Shown: in pieces, positions 15,440-23,506 of the stretch
Layout of the letters: the number at the start of each line of letters is the position of its first letter
How positions within the stretch are numbered: position 1 is the first letter of the stretch
Origin: an uncultured Lachnospiraceae bacterium
GTDB taxonomy: Bacteria; Bacillota; Clostridia; Lachnospirales; Lachnospiraceae
Assembly: GCA_910578715.1 (NCBI GenBank)
Contig: CAJTRL010000006.1
Location: forward strand, 1-64,000
Direction: 5' to 3'
Length of the DNA stretch: 64,000 nucleotides
Notes under the pieces: model-generated
Database searches by the model: none
The model's input: the letters and a program-made list of their open reading frames with translations, nothing else
Told to the model about the DNA's origin: nothing
Position numbers and translations under genes: made by a program

Positions 15440-16445
15440 ATAAATCCTCCCGTATGATTGCCCTGACATATCCCGCCAGTTCCCCGTGCGTCATCATATC
15501 CAGGTCAGAGGGAAGCCTTTCAAAAACGGGAAATCTGCATTTTACGGTTTTGTCCGCGATTTCATGCAGCTCGTTCGCCTGCAGGACCTGTTCATATTGC
15601 TGGATTTTTGCCATTGCAAAACCATCATCTTTTGTAATCGTATAAATTTTGGAGCAATAAGAGAGCAGCTCGAACAGCCCGCACATCCCATCCGTCAAAT
15701 CCAGAATCAGAAATTCATAATCGCTGGTTTTCTCAATTGCCCGCAGCAGTTCCAGCCACTGCTCCCCTGTGATGCTCCGCATATCGAGACCGGACTGCCC
15801 GGGTGGAATAAAATCGAGACCGTTGACAGTCTGAACCATCGTCGGCAGGCGGATGGCAAGTTTATCTCTTGCGCATTTGTAATAATAGAGCACGTCCATC
15901 ATATCCGTCTGAAAGTTTTTATTTAATAACCTGTCAAGCCCTGAAAAACATTCAAAATTCAGATACAGCGTCTTATGCTCTTTCGCCAGAAGCTGTCCCA
16001 TCGTCAGCGCAAATGAAGTCTGAAGGCACCGCCTGACCGGAGAATATACGCCGACTGCTCTCAGTTTCGATTTCTGCCCTGTCCGGCTCTCCAGCCAGTC
16101 CTCATCCCATCCTTTTACTTCCGTCATCTGTTCCGCAACTTCCCGGATGACCGCTTCCGGTTTCTGATACTTATCGATATACCGAAAGTCATTTTCCCTT
16201 TTGCTCCCCCCTTCCCATAAAACAAATATATTTGGTACATCCGGTTTTTCCTTTAACTGCCCCGTGGCGCTTTCCCCGATTAGCAGAACGGATATCCCGT
16301 TTTCCTGTATAAAATTTTCCAGCTCCGCTGTTTTGGTAAAAAGGTGCAGCGTATAGGGCAGCGACGCTTTTTGTGTAATATATTCCGCCATCCGGAAAGC
16401 ATAGGCTTCTTCCAAATCGCAGACTGCCATAATTTCCTGTTTCAA
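15420..16445 (-). CDS. tadZ: TadZ/CpaE-like protein with degenerate P-loop
   Basis: Residues 1-110 look like the atypical receiver domain of TadZ/CpaE; the rest is a MinD/ParA-like ATPase fold. The Walker A position reads YSPVRRCLQTSFA, lacking the glycines and lysine of KGGxGKT, so ATP binding or hydrolysis is doubtful. TadZ proteins localise the Tad machine at the cell pole. Translation starts at TTG, overlapping the tadV stop as TTGA, with GGGAGG upstream. The C-terminal 80 residues are less conserved. Confidence 0.8.
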   Translation of the reverse strand: MKQEIMAVCDLEEAYAFRMAEYITQKASLPYTLHLFTKTAELENFIQENGISVLLIGESATGQLKEKPDVPNIFVLWEGGSKRENDFRYIDKYQKPEAVIREVAEQMTEVKGWDEDWLESRTGQKSKLRAVGVYSPVRRCLQTSFALTMGQLLAKEHKTLYLNFECFSGLDRLLNKNFQTDMMDVLYYYKCARDKLAIRLPTMVQTVNGLDFIPPGQSGLDMRSITGEQWLELLRAIEKTSDYEFLILDLTDGMCGLFELLSYCSKIYTITKDDGFAMAKIQQYEQVLQANELHEIADKTVKCRFPVFERLPSDLDMMTHGELAGYVRAIIREDLYEEETG

Positions 16446-17038
16446 TAAAAACCTCCCATCCAGAGCGCCGCGCTGATAAAAACAGGCAGCGCAAAATGTA
16501 TTTTATTGCTCGCATACGTCCGGTAATTCCCCCGCAGTTCTTCTCCATACAGTTTCCATTGTCTTTTAGAAAACACATCCGCAAGATAAGAAAAAAAATA
16601 CTGCATCCTTTCCTTCAGATTTTCTTCCGATATCAGCTTTCCGACAGAAAACACGGCTCCGATAACAAAAGACGATACCATAATTCGAAGCAGCGTTTCC
16701 GCCATCACAAAACTGCCGAGCATCAGAAACAGCTTCACATCCCCGGCCCCAAGACCGCCTATTTTAAATACAGGGTATAAAAGAACAAAAGAAAGCAGCA
16801 TAGAGACGGCGGCTCCGTATAAGCCATGCCATTGAGATTCCAGAAAGCGAAAAGACAGGCCGATTATCATACCGAATAATATCCAGCCATTCCATATCCT
16901 GTCATACGCGAAATCCATCAGAACTGCTGCCAGAAGCAATAAAATTAACAGATACTGATTACAAGTCAGTCCAACCTGAACACCTCCTTTCCGATATAAT
17001 AACTTCATGAATTCATTGTGGAAGAAACTTCCCGACAC
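16442..17038 (-). CDS. tadV: Prepilin peptidase, A24 family (TadV/CpaA)
   Basis: This membrane protein has the A24 aspartates in LMDFAYDRIWN and GGLGAGDVKLF. It opens the Tad operon and is the conventional TadV, processing the Flp pilin and TadE/F. The true start is unclear. A near-perfect AAAGGAGGTG lies inside the frame (about 16981-16990), and the only in-frame start-like codon soon after it is a CTG at 16969. The upstream ATGs at 17038 and 17008 have poorer sites. Confidence 0.85.
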   Translation of the reverse strand: MSGSFFHNEFMKLLYRKGGVQVGLTCNQYLLILLLLAAVLMDFAYDRIWNGWILFGMIIGLSFRFLESQWHGLYGAAVSMLLSFVLLYPVFKIGGLGAGDVKLFLMLGSFVMAETLLRIMVSSFVIGAVFSVGKLISEENLKERMQYFFSYLADVFSKRQWKLYGEELRGNYRTYASNKIHFALPVFISAALWMGGFY

Positions 17039-17074
17039 TGTTTCAACAAACAGTTTGAATGAATATGATATTTT

Positions 17075-17091
17075 GTCCGCTTTCCGCGGAC
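17075..17091 (-). promoter_or_regulatory. Leader hairpin of Tad operon
   Basis: GTCCGC / GCGGAC (6 bp, 5-nt loop) lies in the untranslated leader between the Tad promoter and tadV. A second hairpin, ACTGTTT / AAACAGT, follows at 17037-17054. They could form an attenuation or mRNA-stability structure; no T-run follows, so neither is a plain terminator. Confidence 0.45.
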
Positions 17092-17110
17092 CTTTTAGAA
17101 GATAAATCGA

Positions 17111-17139
17111 ATTATATATGGATTTTTTCGTCTTGTCCA
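17111..17139 (-). promoter_or_regulatory. Sigma-A promoter of the Tad operon
   Basis: On the minus strand TGGACA (17134-17139) and TATAAT (17111-17116) are separated by 17 bases. They lie upstream of the first Tad gene and downstream of bofA. Eleven genes follow in one direction with small gaps or overlaps, consistent with one long transcript. Confidence 0.75.
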
Positions 17140-17175
17140 GTACTATTTTAAAAAAATATCCTTTTTGTGAAAATT

Positions 17176-17448
17176 TTACAACACTTTAAAAAAATTTATT
17201 CCATAAAGTACGATAAGCCCCGGAAATCCAAGTATTCCGGATGTCAAAAAGGTTACCGGATTGATGCCGACCACAACCGAAATATTCCGCGCCAGCAGCA
17301 GCCCGTTCAGAAAATAAATGCCGATGGTTCCCATCACCGCACGAAGAACAAAGTTGATGAGCCATTCAATTTTTCTTCCCATCGCTCCAATAACCAGTAC
17401 CAGAGCACATACAATCAGAATTGCCGCAATGCCGCCGAACTTTTCCAT
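17176..17448 (-). CDS. bofA: BofA-like pro-sigma-K processing inhibitor family protein
   Basis: This 90-residue protein has two or three membrane segments and the family signature VGINPVTFLTSGILGFPG near the C terminus. In Bacillus, BofA holds the SpoIVFB protease inactive in the forespore outer membrane; in Clostridia its role is less certain. The start at 17448 (MEKFGG) is preferred over the MVIHM extension, which is ribosome-site sequence. A YaaL/DUF2508 gene lies next door and diverges; bofA and yaaL are also neighbours in Bacillus. Confidence 0.88.
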   Translation of the reverse strand: MEKFGGIAAILIVCALVLVIGAMGRKIEWLINFVLRAVMGTIGIYFLNGLLLARNISVVVGINPVTFLTSGILGFPGLIVLYGINFFKVL

Positions 17449-17583
17449 ATGAATTACCATGCCTTTCTTTTATCCCGCAATTTGTCCTTTTCTTTTCTGT
17501 TCTAATCTATGCCGGTGTGTTCCCGAATATTACAAGAATATTCTTCCAAATTCTGTATATACTGTATAAAAGAGGAATTTGTC

Positions 17584-17889
17584 ATGAAAAGATTGGAGGA
17601 AACCGCAATGATTTTATTCCGTCAGAGTCCCTGTCAGGTCAGTACAGATGATAACCTGGATTTCCATAAACCAACCCTTCATGAAGAATTGATTCAGACG
17701 AGGCGCGCTTTGGAAAACGCCTATTCAGGATTCGATAATGTAACCGACCCCGACCTGATAGACTGTTATATTTACGAAGTAAACGCCGTCATGAAAAGAT
17801 ATAAATACTTACTGGAACAGGCCGCGAAAAACAATCTGCTGCCGGAAGAGACTTACAGTGAAACATATCATACATTACTGCCGAACTAA
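17584..17889 (+). CDS. YaaL-like DUF2508 family protein
   Basis: This roughly 100-residue protein has the core AYSGFDNVTDPDLIDCYIYEVNAVMKRY... typical of the small helical YaaL/DUF2508 family, whose function is unknown. Two starts are plausible. 17584 (MKRLEET) has GAGG 8 bases upstream, and 17608 (MILFRQ) has GGAGG 8 bases upstream, a better site. It diverges from bofA. Confidence 0.8.
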   Translation: MKRLEETAMILFRQSPCQVSTDDNLDFHKPTLHEELIQTRRALENAYSGFDNVTDPDLIDCYIYEVNAVMKRYKYLLEQAAKNNLLPEETYSETYHTLLPN

Positions 17890-18020
17890 ACGCAGGCCGC
17901 AGGTCCCCTTCACTTTAACGTGGAGAGGGCGGAACGGCTTTGTATTCGAGCCGCCAATTATTTGCCTCTCTGCTATTTCATTTCCCTTCCGAATTTTGCC
18001 AAAGGAACCTCCCCTCAGGA

Positions 18021-18049
18021 TTGTCAAAACAATAAAAAGAAAGTATAAT
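18021..18049 (+). promoter_or_regulatory. Sigma-A promoter for FIST-GGDEF gene
   Basis: TTGTCA (18021-18026) and a perfect TATAAT (18044-18049) have a 17-base spacer and lie about 45 bases upstream of the TTG start codon. Confidence 0.75.
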
Positions 18050-18073
18050 ATTGTCAAAGAATTCAGCTATTGA

Positions 18074-18118
18074 AGCAGGCGGATAGGAATAAGATTGAAA
18101 ATTAAAACTTTCAATCTT
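18074..18118 (+). repeat. Hairpin-repeat family, locus 2 (overlaps a start codon)
   Basis: AGCAGGCGGATAGGAATAAG followed by AAGATTGAAA / TTTCAATCTT (18091-18118, 10 bp stem, 8-nt loop) matches the reverse complement of the unit at 56881-56936. It contains the likely ribosome site (AGG) and the TTG start codon (18095) of the FIST-GGDEF gene, which would lie inside the stem. Folding of the mRNA here could hide the start codon. Confidence 0.65.
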
Positions 18119-19669
18119 AGTTTGACAAGCGCCAAAATTATTTTAACCTGTACGATTTTTGAATATGAAACTACCCAGGCGAAAATTCTACAGTTTCCTT
18201 TTGGGGAAGAAAGCGCAGCTCAGGACGCGGCAGAATTGAAAAAGTACTGTGATGCAAGTCCCTGGGTTCAGGCGGTGGAAATGCACGCTACGATTATGAA
18301 TATGTCCATGATGGAATTTTGCCGGGAAATGAGCCTCTTACGGGAGGATATTCAGGTATTTGGCGGCGGCGCATTTAATCCCGATATGGACGATGAGACT
18401 GCGGCCGTGTTTTCCAAAGGAAACGGCTTTTTAGAACATGGCATTGTCTTTCTGCTGCTGGGCGGAACGGATTTTCATACATACAGCGCCTTTATTTCGG
18501 GCTGGAAACCGCTAAAGCGAAAATTCAAAGTAACAAAGGCCGACAGGGAAGTTCTCTATGAGCTGGACGGGAAACCCGCTCTGGATGTATACCGGAGATT
18601 TTTAAACATCGACAGAAATGATAAGTTTTTTTCTAATACACTGGAATTTCCGCTTTTTCTGGAACATGACGGCATCGATATTCTGCGGTGTCCGTTGGCG
18701 GCAAACGACGACGATTCCCTTGTGATGTCTTCCGACATGCAGGAAGGCGCAGATGTCAGGCTTGCCTATGGCGACCCGGAAACAATTCTTGCAAGCATCC
18801 GGGAAGACGGCCAGAAAATTGCGGACTTTTGCCCGGAAGTTATACAGACCTTTTCCTGTGCCGCCAGAAGAGCATTCTGGGGAGATGAAAATATCAGTGA
18901 CGAAACGATTCTGTTTAACAGCGTTGCGCCTACGACAGGTTTTTATACACATGGGGAGTTTCTGCGGATAAACGGCGATATGCTCAACTTTAATGTAACT
19001 CTTGTCATTGTTGCCATGCGGGAGGGCGATATGCCCCAGACGGGCCAAAGAGTGAATATTGCCAAAGCGCAGATTGACAAAGATAATACCGAAAAAATAC
19101 CGATTATCAGACGTTTTGTTTCCTTTATTGAGGCTTCCACCGCGGAGCTGGAGGAAATGAATATGAAACTCGCTTTGAGCTCTGTTACAGATGGATTAAC
19201 AAGGCTTTATAACCGTGCGGAGATTGAACGAAAAATCAGAAACGCTCTGGACAGACGGAAAAATCAGGAATCATCCGGCAATATTTCCCTGATTATGCTG
19301 GATATCGATAATTTCAAAAAAGTAAACGATATTTATGGACACAAAGAAGGGGACCATGTGATTCAGGCGCTGGCAGACGTCCTCAGAAATACGACGACAG
19401 GGGTGCACTCCTGTTCCCTCGGTCGTTGGGGCGGCGAGGAATTTATGATATTACTATCGGACAGCAATATGGATGACGCGGCTGCTCTGGCGGAGAAAAT
19501 CCGTCTGGCGTTTGCTTCTGTATCTTATGAAACCGCAGGCTGCCAGACAGTCAGCATCGGCGTTACACAGGCAAAGGATGAAAATGCCGATGCGCTTTAT
19601 AACCGGGTGGACAAGGCCCTTTATATGGCAAAGGCGGCCGGAAAGAATCAGGTTGTAATGCTGGTTTAA
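18095..19669 (+). CDS. FIST sensor - GGDEF diguanylate cyclase
   Basis: Residues 1-340 resemble the FIST_N/FIST_C ligand-sensing pair, thought to bind small molecules such as amino acids. Residues about 355-524 are a GGDEF domain with DGLTRLYNR, DIDNFKKVNDIYGHKEGD and the active-site variant GGEEF, so cyclic-di-GMP synthesis is likely. No membrane segment is visible; it should be cytosolic. The start is a TTG within a repeat hairpin. The gene lies between the pilus locus and a GGDEF-EAL gene, so pilus or motility control is a reasonable guess. Confidence 0.85.
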   Translation: MKIKTFNLSLTSAKIILTCTIFEYETTQAKILQFPFGEESAAQDAAELKKYCDASPWVQAVEMHATIMNMSMMEFCREMSLLREDIQVFGGGAFNPDMDDETAAVFSKGNGFLEHGIVFLLLGGTDFHTYSAFISGWKPLKRKFKVTKADREVLYELDGKPALDVYRRFLNIDRNDKFFSNTLEFPLFLEHDGIDILRCPLAANDDDSLVMSSDMQEGADVRLAYGDPETILASIREDGQKIADFCPEVIQTFSCAARRAFWGDENISDETILFNSVAPTTGFYTHGEFLRINGDMLNFNVTLVIVAMREGDMPQTGQRVNIAKAQIDKDNTEKIPIIRRFVSFIEASTAELEEMNMKLALSSVTDGLTRLYNRAEIERKIRNALDRRKNQESSGNISLIMLDIDNFKKVNDIYGHKEGDHVIQALADVLRNTTTGVHSCSLGRWGGEEFMILLSDSNMDDAAALAEKIRLAFASVSYETAGCQTVSIGVTQAKDENADALYNRVDKALYMAKAAGKNQVVMLV

Positions 19670-19741
19670 AAAAGACTTTAAGGCGGCCGGTTATGGGAAA
19701 GGCCCACTATCGCGGACAGAAAGAAAGGCATGGTGATTCAT

Positions 19742-21400
19742 ATGAGCGATATTTTTAACAATGAATTGTTCGAAGCATTCGGGTCGGCGTCCGATAACGT
19801 TTATATCTATGTATGCGATATGAAGACGGATATTTCCCGCTGGTCCAAAGCCGCCGTGGATTATTTTGGGCTGTCCGGGGAATATCTGGAAAATGCGGCT
19901 GCTGTATGGGGACAGCATGTGCACCCTGATGACCTGAAAACTTACACGGAAGACATTACAGGGGTCTTTTCCGGCAAAAAGAAATATCATGACTGCCAAT
20001 ATCGGGCACGGAATGCGTCAGGCGGATATGTATGGGTGGAATGCAAGGGCAGCGTAATCCGGAACGCGGAAGAAACTCCTATCATTTTTGCGGGGCTTAT
20101 GACGAGAATCGACGGACAGAGCAAATACGATTCTCTGACCGGACTTTTGACGACACATGAGATACGCTACTTCGACTTTGCTTCCCAGCCCGGAACCGCG
20201 CTGTTAATCGGCATGGACGGATTCCGGAAAATTATCAGCAACTACGGATATAATACCGGGGATGAAATTTTAATAAAATTTTCAAGAGAAATCAATCATT
20301 TATGTAAGCCCGGCTGGAAAACTCTGCGGTTTGGCGGAGACGAATTTCTCGTGATTGCTTTTTCGTCCGGCCCGGAAGAAGCGGCGGATTTTTATAAAGA
20401 AATATGCCGGGAAACGGATATTATAAAACTGGATGACGGCCGGAGAGTCGGAATTTCCATATCGGCCGGCGGCGTGCTTTTCCCTCAGGATGCGGACGCA
20501 AAGGAAGTTCTCATCAATAAATTAGAGCACTCGCTGGAATATGCCAAGAATAACCAGCGGGGAAATCTGGTATTTTTTTCGGAGGAGATTGCCCAAAAAC
20601 ATGAGCGAGGGCTGGTTTTACGGGAAGATTTGAAACAAAGCATTAAGAACGATTTTAAAGGATTTGAATTATTCTTCCAGCCGTTTATTAATCCGGGCGA
20701 CGGCACGATTGCGGGCTGTGAATGTCTTCTACGCTGGAAGGGAGAACGAATCAAAGATTCCTATCCGATGGAATTTATTAAGATTTTAGAAGATTACGGC
20801 AATATTCATGACGTGGGCTTCTGGGTTATGGAACACGCAATCCGGCAGCAGGCGGCATGGCGCGATACATACGGCGAGCTGCAGGTAAGTTTTAACGTAT
20901 CTTACCAACAGTTCCTGGACGATACCTTTGAGGAAAAAGCGATTTCCTATATAGAAAAATACGGCGCAAATCCAAACTATATTATTATAGAGCTTACGGA
21001 AAGCTGTCAGGTAGAAGCGCCAAAAGCGCTTGCCGCCATGTTCGGAAGGCTCAGAGCGCGCGGTTTTAAAATAGCGTTGGACGATTTCGGGACGGCCTAC
21101 GCCTCCATGGAAATGCTAAAATGGCTCCCTGTGGATTATATTAAGGTGGAGCATTCTTTTATCAGAGAACTCGCGCAGCCGGGACACGATATAGATTATG
21201 TGATTGTTGACAGTCTGTTGGAAATGTGCAGACGCCTGGGATATGACTCTATTATAGAGGGCGTGGAAGACAGCAAGGTGGCGGATATCGTCGGAAATCT
21301 GAATGCGACTTTATTACAGGGATATCATTATTCACATCCTGTCTGCCGGAAAGACTTTGAGAAACTGCTGGATAAAAATGTAAATACCCAGACCAGATAG
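19742..21400 (+). CDS. PAS - GGDEF - EAL cyclic-di-GMP protein
   Basis: An N-terminal PAS-like domain (about 10-125, with a WVECKGSV region) precedes a GGDEF domain with intact FGGDEF and then an EAL domain. The EAL motif reads ECL, but the other catalytic positions appear present: FNVSYQQF asparagine, ELTES glutamate, DDFGTAYASM, the YIKVE lysine, EGVED and LQGYHYS. It may synthesise and degrade cyclic-di-GMP, or use GGDEF as a GTP sensor. The start at 19742 follows the GGCATGGTGATTC leader also found before fumB and bofA. It lies 72 bases after the FIST-GGDEF gene. Confidence 0.88.
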   Translation: MSDIFNNELFEAFGSASDNVYIYVCDMKTDISRWSKAAVDYFGLSGEYLENAAAVWGQHVHPDDLKTYTEDITGVFSGKKKYHDCQYRARNASGGYVWVECKGSVIRNAEETPIIFAGLMTRIDGQSKYDSLTGLLTTHEIRYFDFASQPGTALLIGMDGFRKIISNYGYNTGDEILIKFSREINHLCKPGWKTLRFGGDEFLVIAFSSGPEEAADFYKEICRETDIIKLDDGRRVGISISAGGVLFPQDADAKEVLINKLEHSLEYAKNNQRGNLVFFSEEIAQKHERGLVLREDLKQSIKNDFKGFELFFQPFINPGDGTIAGCECLLRWKGERIKDSYPMEFIKILEDYGNIHDVGFWVMEHAIRQQAAWRDTYGELQVSFNVSYQQFLDDTFEEKAISYIEKYGANPNYIIIELTESCQVEAPKALAAMFGRLRARGFKIALDDFGTAYASMEMLKWLPVDYIKVEHSFIRELAQPGHDIDYVIVDSLLEMCRRLGYDSIIEGVEDSKVADIVGNLNATLLQGYHYSHPVCRKDFEKLLDKNVNTQTR

Positions 21401-21449
21401 TCTGTACTGTTCCAGCCACGGTTACAGCAATTCCTAATTGCCAAAAAAC

Positions 21450-21502
21450 GGAGCCATTGCAAAAGTAGATGAATAATCTACCAGAGCAATAGCTCCTTTT
21501 TA
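21450..21502 (+). terminator. Terminator after GGDEF-EAL gene
   Basis: The hairpin pairs GGAGC with GCTCC, then ATTGC with GCAAT, then GTAGAT with ATCTAC, with small internal loops, and is followed by TTTTTAAT. It lies between the convergent GGDEF-EAL gene and fliS. Confidence 0.8.
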
Positions 21503-21526
21503 ATAATCTACGGTAATCGGGCAGCC

Positions 21527-22003
21527 TCAGACACAAAATCCCCTGTTCGCCGCCGGATTTGTAATATTTTCGGTCAGGTTATTCCTTCCATACGTCAGGC
21601 CGGCATATACCGTCTGCGTATTGCCCATAACCGGCCCTGATACATCCTGGCCTTCAATCTGCTGATAAGCCGCTTTCAGTCTGCTTATAATAAATTCCAC
21701 ATGTTCGAGGTTTTCTTTCCGGAAGTGCAGCGTAGTCTGCGTCAGTTCTTTGTCGATGAACAAGTACAACTGCAGAAGGTTCTGCGCCAGCTCATATTCC
21801 AGATGCAGCGATGCGGTAAGTTCATCCATGCAGCCTCTTATTTTGCGGACGGCCGCTTTGCACGCGGCCTTATCCTCCGCATCGAGAGCTTCTTTCGCTT
21901 CCTCTATATACAGCAATACCATCTCATACAGAATCGTAATGAGCTGTGTCTTATTCGCCTGTGTAATTCTTAACGTAAACTCCTGTTTTAATTCCTTCGT
22001 CAT
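21527..22003 (-). CDS. fliS: FliS-like flagellin export chaperone
   Basis: This 158-residue, mostly helical protein resembles FliS: NKTQLITILYEMVLLYIEEA at the start and a helical core to about residue 125. FliS binds the C-terminal helices of flagellin and stops premature polymerisation. A 30-residue glycine/asparagine-rich tail is extra. The gene directly follows a flagellin gene with a 19-base gap, which supports the call. No FliD is in the window. Confidence 0.8.
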   Translation of the reverse strand: MTKELKQEFTLRITQANKTQLITILYEMVLLYIEEAKEALDAEDKAACKAAVRKIRGCMDELTASLHLEYELAQNLLQLYLFIDKELTQTTLHFRKENLEHVEFIISRLKAAYQQIEGQDVSGPVMGNTQTVYAGLTYGRNNLTENITNPAANRGFCV

Positions 22004-22021
22004 ACGCGCATCCCTTTCCGT

Positions 22022-23455
22022 TTACTGTAACAGCTGCAATACCTGAGAAGGTCTTTCATTGGCCTGTGCCAGCATGGAGATTGCCGCCTGTTCAACAACT
22101 TGTTGTGACGTATAATAAGTCATTTCCTCTGATACATCCACATCCATAATGCGGGAATAGGAAGCCGTCATATTCTCATTTGTAATATCCAGACTGCCCA
22201 CCGTATGTTCCAGGCGGTTCTGATATGCACCGAGCCGGCTCCGCGCATCCGATACATAGGCAATCGCGCCCTTAATTGCCACATTGGCATCCGCACTCTT
22301 ATCTTCCGTCGTCACCTCCGCACCCGTAATACCGAGTCTCTGCAGCGTCATGGTCGGAACGCGGATTTCCAGAATCTGTCCTTCATTTGCGCCAATCTGC
22401 GTGTCCATAGCGCCGATTCCCGTAATGTCGATTTCCAGGTCCGAATAGGAAACCTCATCTTTCGTATAAGAAATGCTGACATTATTCGCTATATTCTGTG
22501 CTCCCTGTATGCCGTTTTCCGGAACCCGGATATACATCTCGAAGTCCGGGTCATTCGCCGGGCTGGTCACCTTAATGAGATTACCCTCATACTCTGCCTG
22601 CGCATCCAACGGAAAATTCTGCCCAAAAGTAATCGCAGGTGCAACCGTTGTATTGAGTTTATTGTCCGTACCATAAGTTACCGTCAAAGAGGTTATTTCA
22701 TAATCACCGTCTGCCGCCGGAAGCGGTTTGCTGCATGAAATTACCTGAGCATTCGGGTCAGAATTCCTGATAACCTCTTTATCCGGGATATCCAGCGTAA
22801 TTTCAAATCCCTTGCTGTCCGTAATCGTAAAGCAGTTTTCCCCTACGGAAGTAATTGCGGAGCCTTTCGGGAAATTATTTCCGGGCTGGAAATCCGCGTT
22901 GGTTTTATCCAAATCAATTTTGCCGTCTTCATCATAATAAACGGTCAGCGAATCAATCGTATAAACCTTATCCAAAACATCGTCGCTGTAATATCCGACT
23001 TTAATCGACAGGTCATTCGTATAACCCCGCAAGTCGAAACTTCCGTCCAGAAGCGGCTGCCCGTTAAATTCCGTATCTCTTGCGACTCTTGCCACTTCTT
23101 CTTTTAACTGCTGAAGCTCCTGGTCTAACATCTTCCGGTCAGCCGTCGTCAGTGTTCCCGTCTCACCTTTTACGGCCAGCTCGTTCATTCTCTGAAGCAT
23201 ATCATGCACTTCTGTCAGCGCGCCGTCCGCCGTCTCGATAACGGAAATACCTGTCTTGGCATTCTGCGTTGCGACGGTAACGCCTGTAATCTGCGCATTC
23301 ATTCTGCGGCCTATCGCATATCCTGACGGATTATCTTTCGCACTGTTCACCTTATAGCCGGATGATAATTTCTGCAAAGACGCGGCCACACGGTTATCCG
23401 CCACATTTAACGCATTATTCGCGCGCATCGCCGGTGCATTATAATTGATTCTCAT
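22022..23455 (-). CDS. Flagellin with duplicated central domain
   Basis: The conserved D0/D1 ends are clear: MRINYNAPAMRANNAL...LQKLSSGYKVNSAKDNPSGYAI at the N terminus and NRLEHTVGSLDITNENMTA...LAQANERPSQVLQLLQ at the C terminus. The central region (about 150-345) contains two related segments of about 60 residues, each starting I(D/T)SLTVxY and containing (G)NNFP or GQNFP. They suggest an internal duplication in the exposed part of the filament. The gene sits between the DUF6240-like gene and fliS and probably shares their sigma-28 transcript. Confidence 0.95.
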   Translation of the reverse strand: MRINYNAPAMRANNALNVADNRVAASLQKLSSGYKVNSAKDNPSGYAIGRRMNAQITGVTVATQNAKTGISVIETADGALTEVHDMLQRMNELAVKGETGTLTTADRKMLDQELQQLKEEVARVARDTEFNGQPLLDGSFDLRGYTNDLSIKVGYYSDDVLDKVYTIDSLTVYYDEDGKIDLDKTNADFQPGNNFPKGSAITSVGENCFTITDSKGFEITLDIPDKEVIRNSDPNAQVISCSKPLPAADGDYEITSLTVTYGTDNKLNTTVAPAITFGQNFPLDAQAEYEGNLIKVTSPANDPDFEMYIRVPENGIQGAQNIANNVSISYTKDEVSYSDLEIDITGIGAMDTQIGANEGQILEIRVPTMTLQRLGITGAEVTTEDKSADANVAIKGAIAYVSDARSRLGAYQNRLEHTVGSLDITNENMTASYSRIMDVDVSEEMTYYTSQQVVEQAAISMLAQANERPSQVLQLLQ

Positions 23456-23506
23456 ATAAATTCCTCCATTTCCGTATGCAAAAACTGTAACTTTTTATGT
23501 TGTTTC

